Positions 55,101-63,370 of a stretch of 64,000 bases of DNA are shown piece by piece. Below the pieces are notes generated by a model that searched no databases, had not been told where the DNA came from, and saw only the letters and a program-made list of their open reading frames with translations. Source of the stretch: Holophaga sp. (GTDB lineage: Bacteria; Acidobacteriota; Holophagae; Holophagales; Holophagaceae); contig JADKBC010000002.1 of the NCBI GenBank assembly GCA_016715205.1, forward strand, positions 1-64,000. The letters are read 5' to 3'. The first letter of the stretch is position 1; the number at the start of each line of letters is the position of its first letter. Both the position numbers and the translations under genes were made by a program.

Positions 55101-55230
55101 CGACGAATTCCTCAAGGCCGTGAAAGCCCTGGCAGGCCGCCAGACCCGCGTACTGGAGGGCATTCACGCCCGGGAGAAAAAACTAGGATTGCCTGAGGGC
55201 GCCACCAAGGATGGTTGTGAAGCACCGTAG
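52147..55230 (+). CDS. Large secreted PDZ-domain protein of unknown function
   Basis: 1027 aa from ATG 52147 (GGAG upstream; an in-frame ATG lies at 52132). Signal peptide, then a PDZ domain (about 35-130) with VSVVPGSPAETARVQPGDVIVGVGG. The rest has no recognised family: a segment RTGEVVCWGDYDPTYPTGPLPY, a helical middle, a Pro/Ala linker (near 775), and a charged helical region (about 790-1000). It may be a periplasmic scaffold. The convergent S41 protease gene is near, but no operon is shared. Confidence 0.6.
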   Translation: MSTARSLLTAFLVFSLGGPGLHAQRRRGEAVPADPQTQATNASQGQPAMGLVLKEEAGRFKVVSVVPGSPAETARVQPGDVIVGVGGGTVNDLRHLQRLVAISHLRGLKISLELERAGRLLTVQVGSGLMAGPMAGASATAPKVVAPAPGQGFNLLRYAAPDPRTGEVVCWGDYDPTYPTGPLPYEALLAEALRNPAPSFSLEPTPAGRQAGRDLDQRVAADALRLGRDPAYVQTYAQRLLQVVGTDLAQRPDGQRFAKRCGAVFGLTPAEAMDVLQPERAQKTRGEAGVMALMAKALKNLGTPGTSEALTRMLGGDTWGAVDLLGVGTEVRRLKDEVNSGRMPKEQGSLLMQGQIWGAFLVNAGVNPATVNSERNRRGPAGFLPWAQERFTTWMADKVGKGMFHGLVVGEEALHRLYPGLPSLQLEPICLDGLDPKSALAQTFMRADVALKSILALPDVADRIPGHRSQAEYHQAFLAQHGKGGSGGGLRARTWLQPGAVELRVDPQGTLVQFGEARIGIRSQMLEGGAASLQQEGLNAYAAEISSRYEAYAKVEPELHRLREAAKVLALARWVRAKGVVLRPSFGNSETALGMVPKGFVQATFLMEGDRLYLQPAAVGGVDFSPQVGEAWVQVQPQAGVVPSALGQLQASAALAGQAADAALAGDLTGARELAQRSADAMTGRLQGGLVPGLPMPTAAEAFPMAQASTGLLGRVQTATVRLQKAAPGTPEAEEARVELQGLRVQSQQLVAKPRMASQVVAILRAPGPLPLAPIASAPEPTPAPVPAKAAPMSAEDRRRLLEETTALRSELCRIRAQFRKLNANIQADQTQRQSWEQEVDDAYNRAWERLTKDIMVDAFSGVLTSRWNQVVGKGLRTPEERAKLAKATQLLKYMEVAKNYQDFAEWANLESVDAKYIREGLTQVFGLVDGEEVTRKMLVRWLKRPIPKGATEYYDAAKAVVDTAFDLTAEGFAWARMRQLNRNSDEFLKAVKALAGRQTRVLEGIHAREKKLGLPEGATKDGCEAP

Positions 55231-55285
55231 GGTTTCACCAGACGTTTGATCCCAGACCATTCGGTTGGCAATTTTAAAAGTGGAT

Positions 55286-55368
55286 GAACCGCAGAGATCG
55301 CCAAGGAAAGAACCGCAGTGTGGAATTTGAATCGTCCTTTCTGCGATACTCCGCGACCTTTGCGGTTC
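55286..55368. repeat. Imperfect inverted repeat between convergent genes
   Basis: The left arm starts GAACCGCAGAGATCGCC (55286) and the right arm ends GCGACCTTTGCGGTTC (55368). The outer 16 bp pair almost perfectly. Same style as the repeats at 18.1 and 19.5 kb. The surrounding gap 55231-55452 holds no ORF of note. Confidence 0.65.
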
Positions 55369-55452
55369 AAAAGCGTTCCCCCAATTCGGGGAATCCGTGC
55401 TTCCCAAATTGATGTGAAATCGCTCTGCCATAGGCAAATCGTCACGCCATGG

Positions 55453-56523
55453 CTACTTGGCCCGACTCCAGCGGGGTGGTTCGGTTTCGCCCTTTTCGAC
55501 CATGGCTTTTGTCTTTTCAAGCCGGGTTTTTCGAAGATCGTTTTTCTCGGTGCCGATGAGCACTTTCAACGCTTCCAGGTGAGCCACCCTGAGGGCATCG
55601 GCGGCTGGGGTCTTCAGTTCCGGCACCACGCCCACATGCTCCCAGTTGGTCTTGGTCACGGGATTGACGGCACGGCCTGTGGGAATGAACGTCACAAAGC
55701 CATGGGTGAGAGGCACCATATCGCCTGGGTTGGCGCCGCCACCGGTGATTTCTCCCACGAGGGTTGCGCGCTTCTGGGTCTGGAAATCGTACGCACACTC
55801 CTCGCCTCCTGAAAAGGTGAAACCGCTGGTGAGTATCCACATGGGCTTGGTGTACCGAGGGCTCACCGTAGGGCTGGTCCAGAATTGTCGGGTGCTGTTC
55901 TGTGCCCGGCTGTAGATATCGTTGATATGGCGTTCGTCGCCGACCGCAAAGAAATGGCTCACCAGGTAGGCCACGCAATCGGGGCTGCCACCGCCATTCT
56001 GCCGAAGATCCAGCACCAGGGCGTCGGTACCAGAAAGCAGCGCCAGGGCTGACGAAATGGCCGGGCCTGCGAATTCCGTGGGTGGAAACCCGCGCACATC
56101 CAGATAGCCGACGTTGCCAGGCAGAATTTCAGTGCGGGCGATGCCGAAGCCATTGCGCGCAGCCTGAAGACGCATCTCCTCCACTTCCTTTTCCGTGGGT
56201 GCTCGTTCCTCCTCAGGCCCCGCCTGGAAGTCCGGCATAAACCGCACCCGGAAATGCCCGTCCTTGCCCAACTCCCGCAGATCCTTGTGCAGTGCTTCGG
56301 CAAACTCAGGGGCGAATGAAGCGGTGTCATAGGCGCCCGTTTTGGCTTTTTCCGAAAGAGCCTTGGCTACTTTTTCGCCCACTTCGGGGAAGACGTAGCG
56401 CTCTTTAAGTGCCTTGGCGAGGGCTTCGACCACGGCTGATCGCTGGGCGGGCGTTACCGGCACCGAAGGAACCTGGGCCACCAAGGTTGAAATCAGAATG
56501 GGGAACAAAAGCAGGGGTCGCAT
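55453..56523 (-). CDS. Secreted S41-family (tail-specific-like) peptidase
   Basis: 356 aa with a signal peptide (LLLFPILISTLVAQ). It has the S41 core of the IRBP/tricorn-like type: LPGNVGYLDVRGFP, ALVLDLRQNGGGSPD, then the nucleophile in SGFTFSGGEECAYDF (Ser238) and GGGANPGDMVPL. There is no PDZ domain, unlike CtpA. It acts outside the cytosol. ATG 56523; divergent from the Lrp gene. Confidence 0.88.
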   Translation of the reverse strand: MRPLLLFPILISTLVAQVPSVPVTPAQRSAVVEALAKALKERYVFPEVGEKVAKALSEKAKTGAYDTASFAPEFAEALHKDLRELGKDGHFRVRFMPDFQAGPEEERAPTEKEVEEMRLQAARNGFGIARTEILPGNVGYLDVRGFPPTEFAGPAISSALALLSGTDALVLDLRQNGGGSPDCVAYLVSHFFAVGDERHINDIYSRAQNSTRQFWTSPTVSPRYTKPMWILTSGFTFSGGEECAYDFQTQKRATLVGEITGGGANPGDMVPLTHGFVTFIPTGRAVNPVTKTNWEHVGVVPELKTPAADALRVAHLEALKVLIGTEKNDLRKTRLEKTKAMVEKGETEPPRWSRAK

Positions 56524-56617
56524 GAAGCACCTCGGGAAGGTACTAGCATTGCGATCTGGATTGCCGCAGAACAGCCCACAAGGTGCCGGTTTCCCGGCAA
56601 TCTGCCAGAATGCAGGG

Positions 56618-57058
56618 ATGTCAAAGCCATGCCTGGATGAAGTGGATCGCCGGTTGCTCGCGGAATTGCGCGCCGATGCCAAACTCTCCCAGACGGCTCT
56701 GGCTGCCCGCCTCGGACTCTCCCGCTCGGCGGTGCAGGAACGCATCAAGCGGATGGAGCGGGATGGCGTCATTCTGGGCTATACGGTGCGCATGGCTGCG
56801 GACCATCCCAATGGGGTGCGCGCCTATCTTCTAGTGAAGGGCCGCGGCCCCAGTCATGATCGAGCCGTGCAGCTGCTGGCGGGTTTTCCAGAAGTGCGGG
56901 TGGCGGATTCCGTGGGAGGGGAAATTGATCTCGTGCTCCAGGTGGAGGCGGAGCACCTGGAAGGGATCACTCGAGTGCGAGACGAACTCGCCAAGCTTCC
57001 CGGCATCGGGAATACCCAAACACTCCTGGTAATGCAGGCCCGTTTCGATCGCCGCTAG
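56618..57058 (+). CDS. Lrp/AsnC-family transcriptional regulator
   Basis: 146 aa. The HTH is LDEVDRRLLAELRADAKLSQTALAARLGLSRSAVQERIKRME (about 5-48); the RAM ligand domain follows (GVRAYLLVKGRG, EVRVADSVGGEIDLVLQVE). Such proteins sense amino acids. Target unknown; it is divergent from the S41 peptidase. Confidence 0.9.
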   Translation: MSKPCLDEVDRRLLAELRADAKLSQTALAARLGLSRSAVQERIKRMERDGVILGYTVRMAADHPNGVRAYLLVKGRGPSHDRAVQLLAGFPEVRVADSVGGEIDLVLQVEAEHLEGITRVRDELAKLPGIGNTQTLLVMQARFDRR

Positions 57059-57355
57059 TTAGCGCTTGAAAAGGCTCCGTCGGGAAACATGTGCCCCTCG
57101 CCCGGCGCCCTTGGTCCAGTATTTGCCCTCCTCCACGAAACACACGTTCTCCAAATCCGCGGTGCGTTCCTGGAAGTACGTTTGCGCATCGGCGATGGCC
57201 TGGTGGTAGATGGAGGGGCCGATCTCTTCGAGACAAAAACGCAGGAAGAGGCTGGCTTTCAGCTCACCTGAGTCGCCTTCGAAATTTTCCGCCAGGTAGC
57301 GCTGCACTGAAGCGATCAGTCGCTGCTCCACGTCCTTCGTCAGCTTGATTTCCAT
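57059..57355 (-). CDS. DUF2164-family protein
   Basis: 98 aa. IKLTKDVEQRLIASVQRYLAENF, LKASLFLRFCLEEIGPSIYHQAIADAQ match DUF2164, small cytosolic proteins of unknown function. The last 25 residues are basic. Its stop abuts the Lrp stop. Confidence 0.8.
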   Translation of the reverse strand: MEIKLTKDVEQRLIASVQRYLAENFEGDSGELKASLFLRFCLEEIGPSIYHQAIADAQTYFQERTADLENVCFVEEGKYWTKGAGRGAHVSRRSLFKR

Positions 57356-57446
57356 GTCATCCTCGCGCCGTGTCCAGGAGGATGATGCCTACGAACCGCG
57401 CAGGGATGGCAGTCTTGAATGCACGATCAACCTGTGGGCAATGAAT

Positions 57447-58184
57447 CTACTCCAGGCGCACGCCCATGGAAGCCAATTCCGTGCGGGCTGTGGCATTGCC
57501 AGCCTTGGCGGCCCGCCGCAACCACAGCACGCCCTCTGGCCAATCGGCGGGGGCGGCGATGCCGTAGCAATAGCAGAGCCCCAACATCCGCATGGCCGTC
57601 GAATCACCCCCTTCGGCCTGGGTCAGGTAGCCCTGGAGGGAAGCGGGCACAGGCTTTGGGTGGGAGCGGGCCTGCAGGGTGGCTGGGGTTCTGAAATACA
57701 GCACCCCAGCGGCAATGACCGCGACGCAGGCTACGAGGCCAACCGCCAGCAGGGCGAAGCGCAGCCTCGACCCCGAAGGCATCACAGGCTCTGGTTTGGG
57801 AAGGGGCGCGGGCTTTGGATTCCATTTTGGATTCCATTCCGCCGCCGTGCCTTCGTCCCAGGGTTCAGGTTCTGGAATCACCTCCGCCTGAACAGGTGCG
57901 GGCGGTATCCCCGTGGGAAGGCCCGTTTGCGTGATATCAAAAATACTGGTCTTGGGTGAAAGCGGGAGCGAGGCTTTTTCCGGAACCGCCTCGGGTGCAA
58001 CAGGATCGGGCACACCCGCCAGGGTGATGTCGAAAATGCTGGTTTTGGGCGCCTGGGGAATGGGGAGCTTGGCGGTCTGGAAGGCATCCGGCTGGCCTGC
58101 AGGGGCTGGCGTCGGCTCTGGTTCAGGCGCGGAGGTTCCGGCCAGAGTGATATCGAAAATGCTGGTTTTGGGTGGCTTGATCAT
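57447..58184 (-). CDS. Single-pass membrane protein with Sel1-like C-terminus and three PKTSIFDIT repeats
   Basis: 245 aa. The cytosolic Pro-rich N-terminus carries the nonapeptide PKTSIFDIT three times (5-13, 46-54, 77-85), each in a low-complexity linker. One membrane helix spans about 141-164. The C-terminal 70 residues form one or two Sel1/TPR repeats (TAMRMLGLCYCYGIAAPADWPEGVLWLRRAAKAGN). No enzyme domain. The repeated motif looks like a docking or phosphorylation site, function unknown. Confidence 0.7.
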   Translation of the reverse strand: MIKPPKTSIFDITLAGTSAPEPEPTPAPAGQPDAFQTAKLPIPQAPKTSIFDITLAGVPDPVAPEAVPEKASLPLSPKTSIFDITQTGLPTGIPPAPVQAEVIPEPEPWDEGTAAEWNPKWNPKPAPLPKPEPVMPSGSRLRFALLAVGLVACVAVIAAGVLYFRTPATLQARSHPKPVPASLQGYLTQAEGGDSTAMRMLGLCYCYGIAAPADWPEGVLWLRRAAKAGNATARTELASMGVRLE

Positions 58185-58297
58185 GGTGTTTCTCTTGGAA
58201 TAGGCTTCGGCCCCCGCGGGGAACGCCTGGAACCTGGATGAACTGGATTGAGATTTCCATGAAGTATAGCCAACGGGGCGCCCATTGGGCCCAAAGG

Positions 58298-58327
58298 AAA
58301 GGGGGCCCGCGGATGCGGGCCCCCTTT
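58298..58327 (-). terminator. Terminator-like hairpin after the TlpA-family gene
   Basis: A perfect 13-bp G/C-rich stem (AAAGGGGGCCCGC and complement) with a 4-nt loop lies 17 bp past the stop of the minus-strand TlpA-like gene (58345). The 3' side on the minus strand is CTTTCC-like, with only a short U-tract. Confidence 0.75.
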
Positions 58328-58344
58328 CGGAAAGGTGATGCGAT

Positions 58345-59778
58345 TTACTTGGCGGGTGCCGGGGTAACGGGGGCTTCCTTGACGGGCTCCACGGGCAGCT
58401 TGGGAGCTTCGGGGGCCACTGGCGCAGCGGGTGGGGCCTGCATGTTGAGGGCCTTGAGGGCCTTCTCCACGGAAACCATCAAATACTCGCCGCGCAGACG
58501 GATGGTTTCGCCTTCCACGATCTTGCCATCGGGCCCCACAAGGAAGGGCCGGGGGATGGTGGTGAGCTTCACGGCCTGAAGGATGGGATCCTTGCTGCCC
58601 TTGCCGAGGAACACATGGGTCCAGGGCATGGGGTGCTTGGCGTCAGCACGGAAGGGGGTGATGTCTTCCACCTTGGTATCCAGGGACAGGCTCAGGATCT
58701 CAAACCCGGCCGCCTTGTATTTCGCATAGGCTTCGTGCAGTTTCGGCATTTCGGCCACACAGGGAGGGCACCAGGTGGCCCAGAAATCCACCAGTACCAG
58801 CTTGCCCTTGAAGGTGTCCAGGCTCACATCCTTGCCGTCCAGATCCTTGAAGGTGAAGGTGGGGAAGGCCACGCCCTTGCCCAGATAATTGGCGGGATCC
58901 AGTTGCTTGCCCGAACGGGCGGCAGCGGTGTCCTTGTATTCGGTGGTGAGGGTCTGGTAGAGGGCCTTCATTTTGTCCATGTCGCCTTCGCGGGAGGCGG
59001 CAGCCAACTGGTAGAACACGGCAAGACCGCGCACTTCGACATCGGGATTCTCTTTGGCCACGGCTTCGCGGAAGCCCGCATAGGCCTGATTGCGACCGGC
59101 GGCGGCATAGGCACCGGCCATGATCTGGGGCGACATGGCCCAGTAGGGGCTCTTGGCGGGCAGCTTGTCCAGGGCCAGGGCGGCGGTCTCGGGGTTGAGT
59201 TTGGCGCCCATGGGATTCAGGCCGAGATAGCCCATGGCCAGGATGCTCTGGGCGTCGGTATCGGTTTCAGCCTGGAGATCCTTGGCAAGGGCTTCCAGAT
59301 CGGCGGTCCAATCAACCTTTTCGTTGGCCTTCTGGGCCGTGCGGCCCTTCTCTTCGCGGGTCTTGAACGCGGCGTAGAGGGCTTCGGCCTTTAGCAGCTT
59401 GGCATCGGCGGTGATGGGCTTGATCTCACCCTTGGGCTTTTCGGGGCGGGGCATGATGTCCAGACCCTTGAGGCCTTCCTCGCCCAACAGCACGGGAACC
59501 TGAAGCGGCAGGTAGCCCTTGGCACGGATATCCAGCAGGTAGAGACCTGGCTTGGGCACAGGCAGCTTGAAGCCGGGCTTCTTCTTGTTGGGCACGCCCA
59601 GGCTTTCCACACTCTTGAGGGCCAGGGAGCTGGCGCGGTTCGCCATGGGAATGAGGCCCACGGTGGCGGCAAGGGGTTTGCCTGCCTGGTTGTGGATCCA
59701 ACCTTCTACCGTGGGACCCTGGACAACAGGGGCGGCGGGAGCAACCAGGGCAGCGGACGCTAACAACAAAGGAAGCAT
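58345..59778 (-). CDS. TlpA-family thioredoxin-like protein with large N-terminal region
   Basis: 477 aa from ATG 59778 (GGAG upstream). The signal peptide is short (LPLLLASAALVAPAAP). Residues about 20-120 look like a carboxypeptidase-regulatory or transthyretin-like domain, 125-290 are helical/TPR-like. The thioredoxin fold (about 300-445) carries the CxxC in FWATWCPPC (C337, C340) with PAEMPKL-like context and a cis-Pro in TIPRPFLVG. The last 30 residues are Pro/Ala-rich. It acts as a thiol-disulfide reductase outside the cytosol. Confidence 0.88.
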   Translation of the reverse strand: MLPLLLASAALVAPAAPVVQGPTVEGWIHNQAGKPLAATVGLIPMANRASSLALKSVESLGVPNKKKPGFKLPVPKPGLYLLDIRAKGYLPLQVPVLLGEEGLKGLDIMPRPEKPKGEIKPITADAKLLKAEALYAAFKTREEKGRTAQKANEKVDWTADLEALAKDLQAETDTDAQSILAMGYLGLNPMGAKLNPETAALALDKLPAKSPYWAMSPQIMAGAYAAAGRNQAYAGFREAVAKENPDVEVRGLAVFYQLAAASREGDMDKMKALYQTLTTEYKDTAAARSGKQLDPANYLGKGVAFPTFTFKDLDGKDVSLDTFKGKLVLVDFWATWCPPCVAEMPKLHEAYAKYKAAGFEILSLSLDTKVEDITPFRADAKHPMPWTHVFLGKGSKDPILQAVKLTTIPRPFLVGPDGKIVEGETIRLRGEYLMVSVEKALKALNMQAPPAAPVAPEAPKLPVEPVKEAPVTPAPAK

Positions 59779-59878
59779 GGAGGTCTCCGGGGATGGGAAC
59801 CTCCAGGATACTCCATGCCTTTTTTCCATCAAGGCAAGGTGGGTTGAACCACAAGGCCGCTTGGGCGATGCTGCAACC

Positions 59879-60790
59879 ATGTCTGCCGCCTCCTCCCGTG
59901 CCCTTGCCCTGTCCCTGGGCGCCAATCTGGGGATTGCCCTGGCCAAATTTATCGTGGCGGCCTTCACGAGGTCGGCCGCGCTGCTCACGGAAGCGGTTCA
60001 TTCCACGGCTGATTGTGGCAATCAGGTGCTGCTGTTCCTGGGCATGAAGCAGGCCCAGAAGGCACCCACCCCCAAGCACCCGCTGGGGCGCGGTCAGGCT
60101 GCCTTCGTGGCGAGTTTCCTGGTGGCACTTCTTTTGTTCTCAGTGGGGGGGGTGTATTCCGTGGTGGAAGGCATCCACAAGATCCGGCACCCGGAACTGC
60201 CCCATCATCTGGAGTGGGCCGTGGGGTTGCTGGTGTTCTCCTTCGTCCTGGAGGCCATTTCCTTGGCCGGGGCGATACGGGCGGCCAAGGCCGAGCGAGG
60301 ACGACGGAGCCTGTTCCGCTACATGAGGGAATCCAGCGCCACCGAGCTGGTGGTGGTCCTGGCCGAAGACGCAGCGGCGTTGTTGGGCCTGGTCATTGCC
60401 CTGGCGGCGGTGATTCTAGCCTGGGTTACGGGTAATGCGGTGTGGGATGGCGTGGGTTCCCTGCTGATCGGCCTCCTGCTGATCGCCGTGGCGCTGTTCG
60501 TGGGCACGGAAGTGACGAGCCTGCTGTTGAACGAAGCGCCGCCCATGGGCCTGCGCGCCCAGATTCGAGCCTTCGTGCTGGAAGATCCCGACGTCGAGCA
60601 TGTGCTCAACCTCATCGCCGTGGTGATCGGTAGCCATCGTCTGATGGTGAGCCTGAAGGTGCAGTTCAAGAACCAGCCCAGCGGCGATGCCCTGGTGGCA
60701 ACCATCAACGGCCTGGAGCAGCGGTTGCGAATCGCGTTTCCACAGATCCAGCATCTGTTTGTGGAGCCGGATCGGAAAACCGGGGCGTGA
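59879..60790 (+). CDS. Cation diffusion facilitator (CDF) family transporter
   Basis: 303 aa with six hydrophobic helices. Metal-site segments are SAALLTEAVHSTADCGNQVLL (helix 2) and ELVVVLAEDAAALLGL (helix 5), the HxxxD and xxxxD patterns of CDF proteins. The C-terminal cytosolic domain is short. Likely exports Zn2+, Co2+ or Fe2+ by proton antiport. ATG 59879 is divergent from the TlpA-like gene. Confidence 0.9.
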   Translation: MSAASSRALALSLGANLGIALAKFIVAAFTRSAALLTEAVHSTADCGNQVLLFLGMKQAQKAPTPKHPLGRGQAAFVASFLVALLLFSVGGVYSVVEGIHKIRHPELPHHLEWAVGLLVFSFVLEAISLAGAIRAAKAERGRRSLFRYMRESSATELVVVLAEDAAALLGLVIALAAVILAWVTGNAVWDGVGSLLIGLLLIAVALFVGTEVTSLLLNEAPPMGLRAQIRAFVLEDPDVEHVLNLIAVVIGSHRLMVSLKVQFKNQPSGDALVATINGLEQRLRIAFPQIQHLFVEPDRKTGA

Positions 60791-60799
60791 TGGCAATGC

Positions 60800-61112
60800 C
60801 AATTGGGGCCGTAGTTTTTTTGGGGGGTGGGGGGGGGGGGGGTTTTTTTTAATTTTTTTGGGGTTTTTTGGGGGGAAATTTTTTTTTTTTTTTGGGGCTT
60901 TTTTGGGGGGAAGGGGGGGGGCGGGGGGGAAGGGGGGGGGGGGAAGAAGGGTTTTTTTTTTTTTTGGGTTTTTGGTGGGGGGGTGTCGGTGGTTTTGTCC
61001 TTTTTTTTTTTTTTTTTGGTGGGGGGGGGGGGGTTGGGGGTTTTTGGGGGGTGTTTGTGTGGGGTGGGCGGGGGGGGGTGGTTGGGGGGGGGGTAAGGGT
61101 GGGGGGGGTCTC
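60800..61112. other. Low-complexity block of G and T runs, likely sequencing artefact
   Basis: On the given strand this is almost only G and T in long homopolymers, with very few A or C. It has no counterpart elsewhere in the window and breaks into the C-terminal end of lysA exactly at family-end position PAEIWVE. I see no gene here; frames across it (60687-61340, 60849-61112) code only Gly/Phe or Pro/Lys runs. Confidence 0.8.
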
Positions 61113-62258
61113 TACCCATATTTCCGCCGGCGCGGGATGGGAGAGGAAGGGGGCCATGGCCTCGGTGAAGCCGTAGGCGCCAGTCATGCCAAAGGCCACC
61201 AAATCGCCGGGTTCGAGCTCGGGCAAGTGCACGTCGCCCAGGCGATCCAGGCTGGTGCAGAGGGGGCCGGTCAAGGTAGCGGGGCGAGTGGTACCGGTTT
61301 TCCCAACCGCCTTCACCGGGAAAGGCTGGCCCGTGAGTAATGGCCGGAGAAGGTGGTTGATGCCGCCCTCCAGGATCACGAAACGCGTGCCCCGACTCTC
61401 CTTCACCCGTACTACCCGAGCCAGGTACACCCCGCAGGGGGCGGCCAGGAATCGGCCGGGTTCCAGAATCAGCCGGCCCGTGAACCAGGCATGGGCCGCC
61501 AGGAGTGAGGCGAGTCCCTGGCCCAGGGCATTCACATCGAGGGGAGCCTCCTCGGGGGCGTAGGGCACGCCAAGGCCGCCGCCCAGGTCAATCTGTTCCA
61601 GCAGCAGCCCATGACGTTGCTGCAGGCGGTGGGCCAGTTCCAGCACCATGCGGTGGGTGCTCAGGAGCGCCTCGGCATCCCGTTGGTTACTGGCGGCAAA
61701 GACGTGGAGACCCCGGATGCGAACCTGGGTGAGGAGTTGCGCGCGTTCGAGCAGGGCCGGCACATTTTCTTCATCCACACCAAAGGCCGAGGGGCCCGTG
61801 CCTCCGATGATGCGATTGCGTTCCTCGGCACCGGTGGCGGGATGCACCCGGAGATTCACGTGCACCGGTTGTTCGGCCAGTGCCTCCAGATGCAGAAGAT
61901 CTTCCCAGCCTTCGACCTGCACCCGGGCTCCGAGGGCGAGGGCGAGGGCCAGTTCCTCGCGGCGTTTTCCGGGGCCCGCATAAAAAACCTGACCGGACGC
62001 AAGGGGCAGTGCCCCCACGCGATGCAACTCACCCCCCGAGGCGCAATCAAAACTGGCGCCAAGTTCAGCAAAGAGCTTCAGCAGCTCGGGGTGCGGGTTG
62101 GCCTTGACCGCAAAGGCCAACTGGACACGCGCCGGGAGGGCCCCCCGCAGGTGCTGGAACTGGCGGCTGGCCATCGCCCTGGAATAGGCGAATAGCGGCG
62201 TGGGATGGGCGGCGGCGAGCGCACGGCAGGCGGCATCCTCGAAGGCGAAAAGACTCAT
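61113..62258 (-). CDS. lysA: Diaminopimelate decarboxylase-family PLP enzyme, extreme C-terminus lost
   Basis: About 380 recognisable residues. The PLP lysine is in LAFAVKANPHPELL; GGGLGVPY, LEPGRFLAAPCGVYL and the Cys in GPLCTSLDRLGD are fold-type III decarboxylase motifs. The end AYGFTEAMAPFLSHPAPAEIWVE resembles the exosortase-associated branch of the family. The start ATG 62258 overlaps the dapC stop. Downstream of PAEIWVE the frame runs into the G/T block to 60849. With dapD and dapC upstream it most likely makes lysine from meso-DAP. Confidence 0.85.
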
Positions 62259-63370
62259 GCCGATCTCCAATAGGGCGCCAATCGCCGCAGACCCTCGCGA
62301 ATATCCGCCACCGACCCGCCGAAACTGAGGCGAAGGTAGCCTTGGCCCGCCGCCCCAAAGGCAAACCCTGGCACCACCACCACACCGGCCTCGTCCCGAA
62401 GCCGAAGGCAGAAGGCCATGGGATCGGCGTGGGCGGTGGGCGGCAAGGCCAACCAATGGTAAAAGCCACCCGCGGGTGCCTCGGGTGGGTGACCGAAATG
62501 GGCGGTGAAGGCCTCCCCGAAAACATCCCAGCGCAGGCTAAGCTCCGCGCGGGCCGCTGGCAGTACGGTCGAGGATTCACGCAGCAGCGCGAGGGCGCCC
62601 AGTTGGGAAGGCCGGGCGGGAGCCGTCACCATGTAGGCATGCAGCAGGCGGGCTGGGGCCAGCCAGTGCGGATCGCCAAGGGCCCATCCCACGCGCAGAC
62701 CCGGCGCGCCCCAGGCTTTGCTGACGGAGCCAAGCACCACACCAGTGGTGGAAACATCCCGCAGACCCGCCGGGCGTTCGCCCAAATAAAGCTCTCGATA
62801 GACCTCATCCGAAATGAGCAGGATGCCGCGCGCCTCGCAGGCTTCGGCCACCGCTGCCAGCGCCCGCAAGGAACTCCCGGCACCGGTGGGATTGGCGGGG
62901 TGGTTGATCACCGCGATGCGGGCCTTGGGCGTGTGATCGAGCGCGTGGCGAAAAGCCTCGGGATCCAGGGTGAAATCGGAGGCCAGGGCATAGGTGACTA
63001 CGTCAGCGCTGGCGGTCAGGGCCAGGGCGGGGTACGCAAGGAACCCGGGATCGGGCACGAGCACGGCATCGCCAGGGTTCAGCCACGCCTGGAAAAGGGC
63101 GAACAGGGCGCCCTGGCTGCCGGACGCGAGCATGACCCGATCGCTGGTTTCGCTGTGAAAATCCGCCACGGCGTCGCGCAATTCCGGAAGCCCCGCATTG
63201 GGGCCGTAGGCACAGGGGCCGTGGTGTTCCGCCAGGGCCAGGCGCGCGGGTTCGGGCAAGGCCCACCCCGGCTCACCCAGGCCCATGGCAATGGCACCCG
63301 CAGGGGCACCCTCGCTGAGCGCACGGATGGGGCTGGGGCGCAGGGATTGGGTGCGAGCGGCTGGGGTCAT
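62255..63370 (-). CDS. dapC: Class I/II aminotransferase, likely N-succinyldiaminopimelate aminotransferase
   Basis: 371 aa PLP enzyme of fold type I: MLASGSQGALFALFQAWL, the PLP-Asp region INHPANPTGAG, ILLISDEVYRELY, and the lysine in LGSVSKAWGAPGLRVGW. Sequence alone fits many aminotransferases; the specificity comes from its place between dapD and lysA, with 4-bp overlaps on both sides. Confidence 0.85.
   Translation of the reverse strand: MTPAARTQSLRPSPIRALSEGAPAGAIAMGLGEPGWALPEPARLALAEHHGPCAYGPNAGLPELRDAVADFHSETSDRVMLASGSQGALFALFQAWLNPGDAVLVPDPGFLAYPALALTASADVVTYALASDFTLDPEAFRHALDHTPKARIAVINHPANPTGAGSSLRALAAVAEACEARGILLISDEVYRELYLGERPAGLRDVSTTGVVLGSVSKAWGAPGLRVGWALGDPHWLAPARLLHAYMVTAPARPSQLGALALLRESSTVLPAARAELSLRWDVFGEAFTAHFGHPPEAPAGGFYHWLALPPTAHADPMAFCLRLRDEAGVVVVPGFAFGAAGQGYLRLSFGGSVADIREGLRRLAPYWRSA

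Noticed and set aside
60687..61340. Frames crossing the G/T block that give Gly/Phe-rich or Pro/Lys-rich proteins
   Set aside because: Produced by homopolymer runs that look like bad base calls; not evidence of a low-complexity protein.
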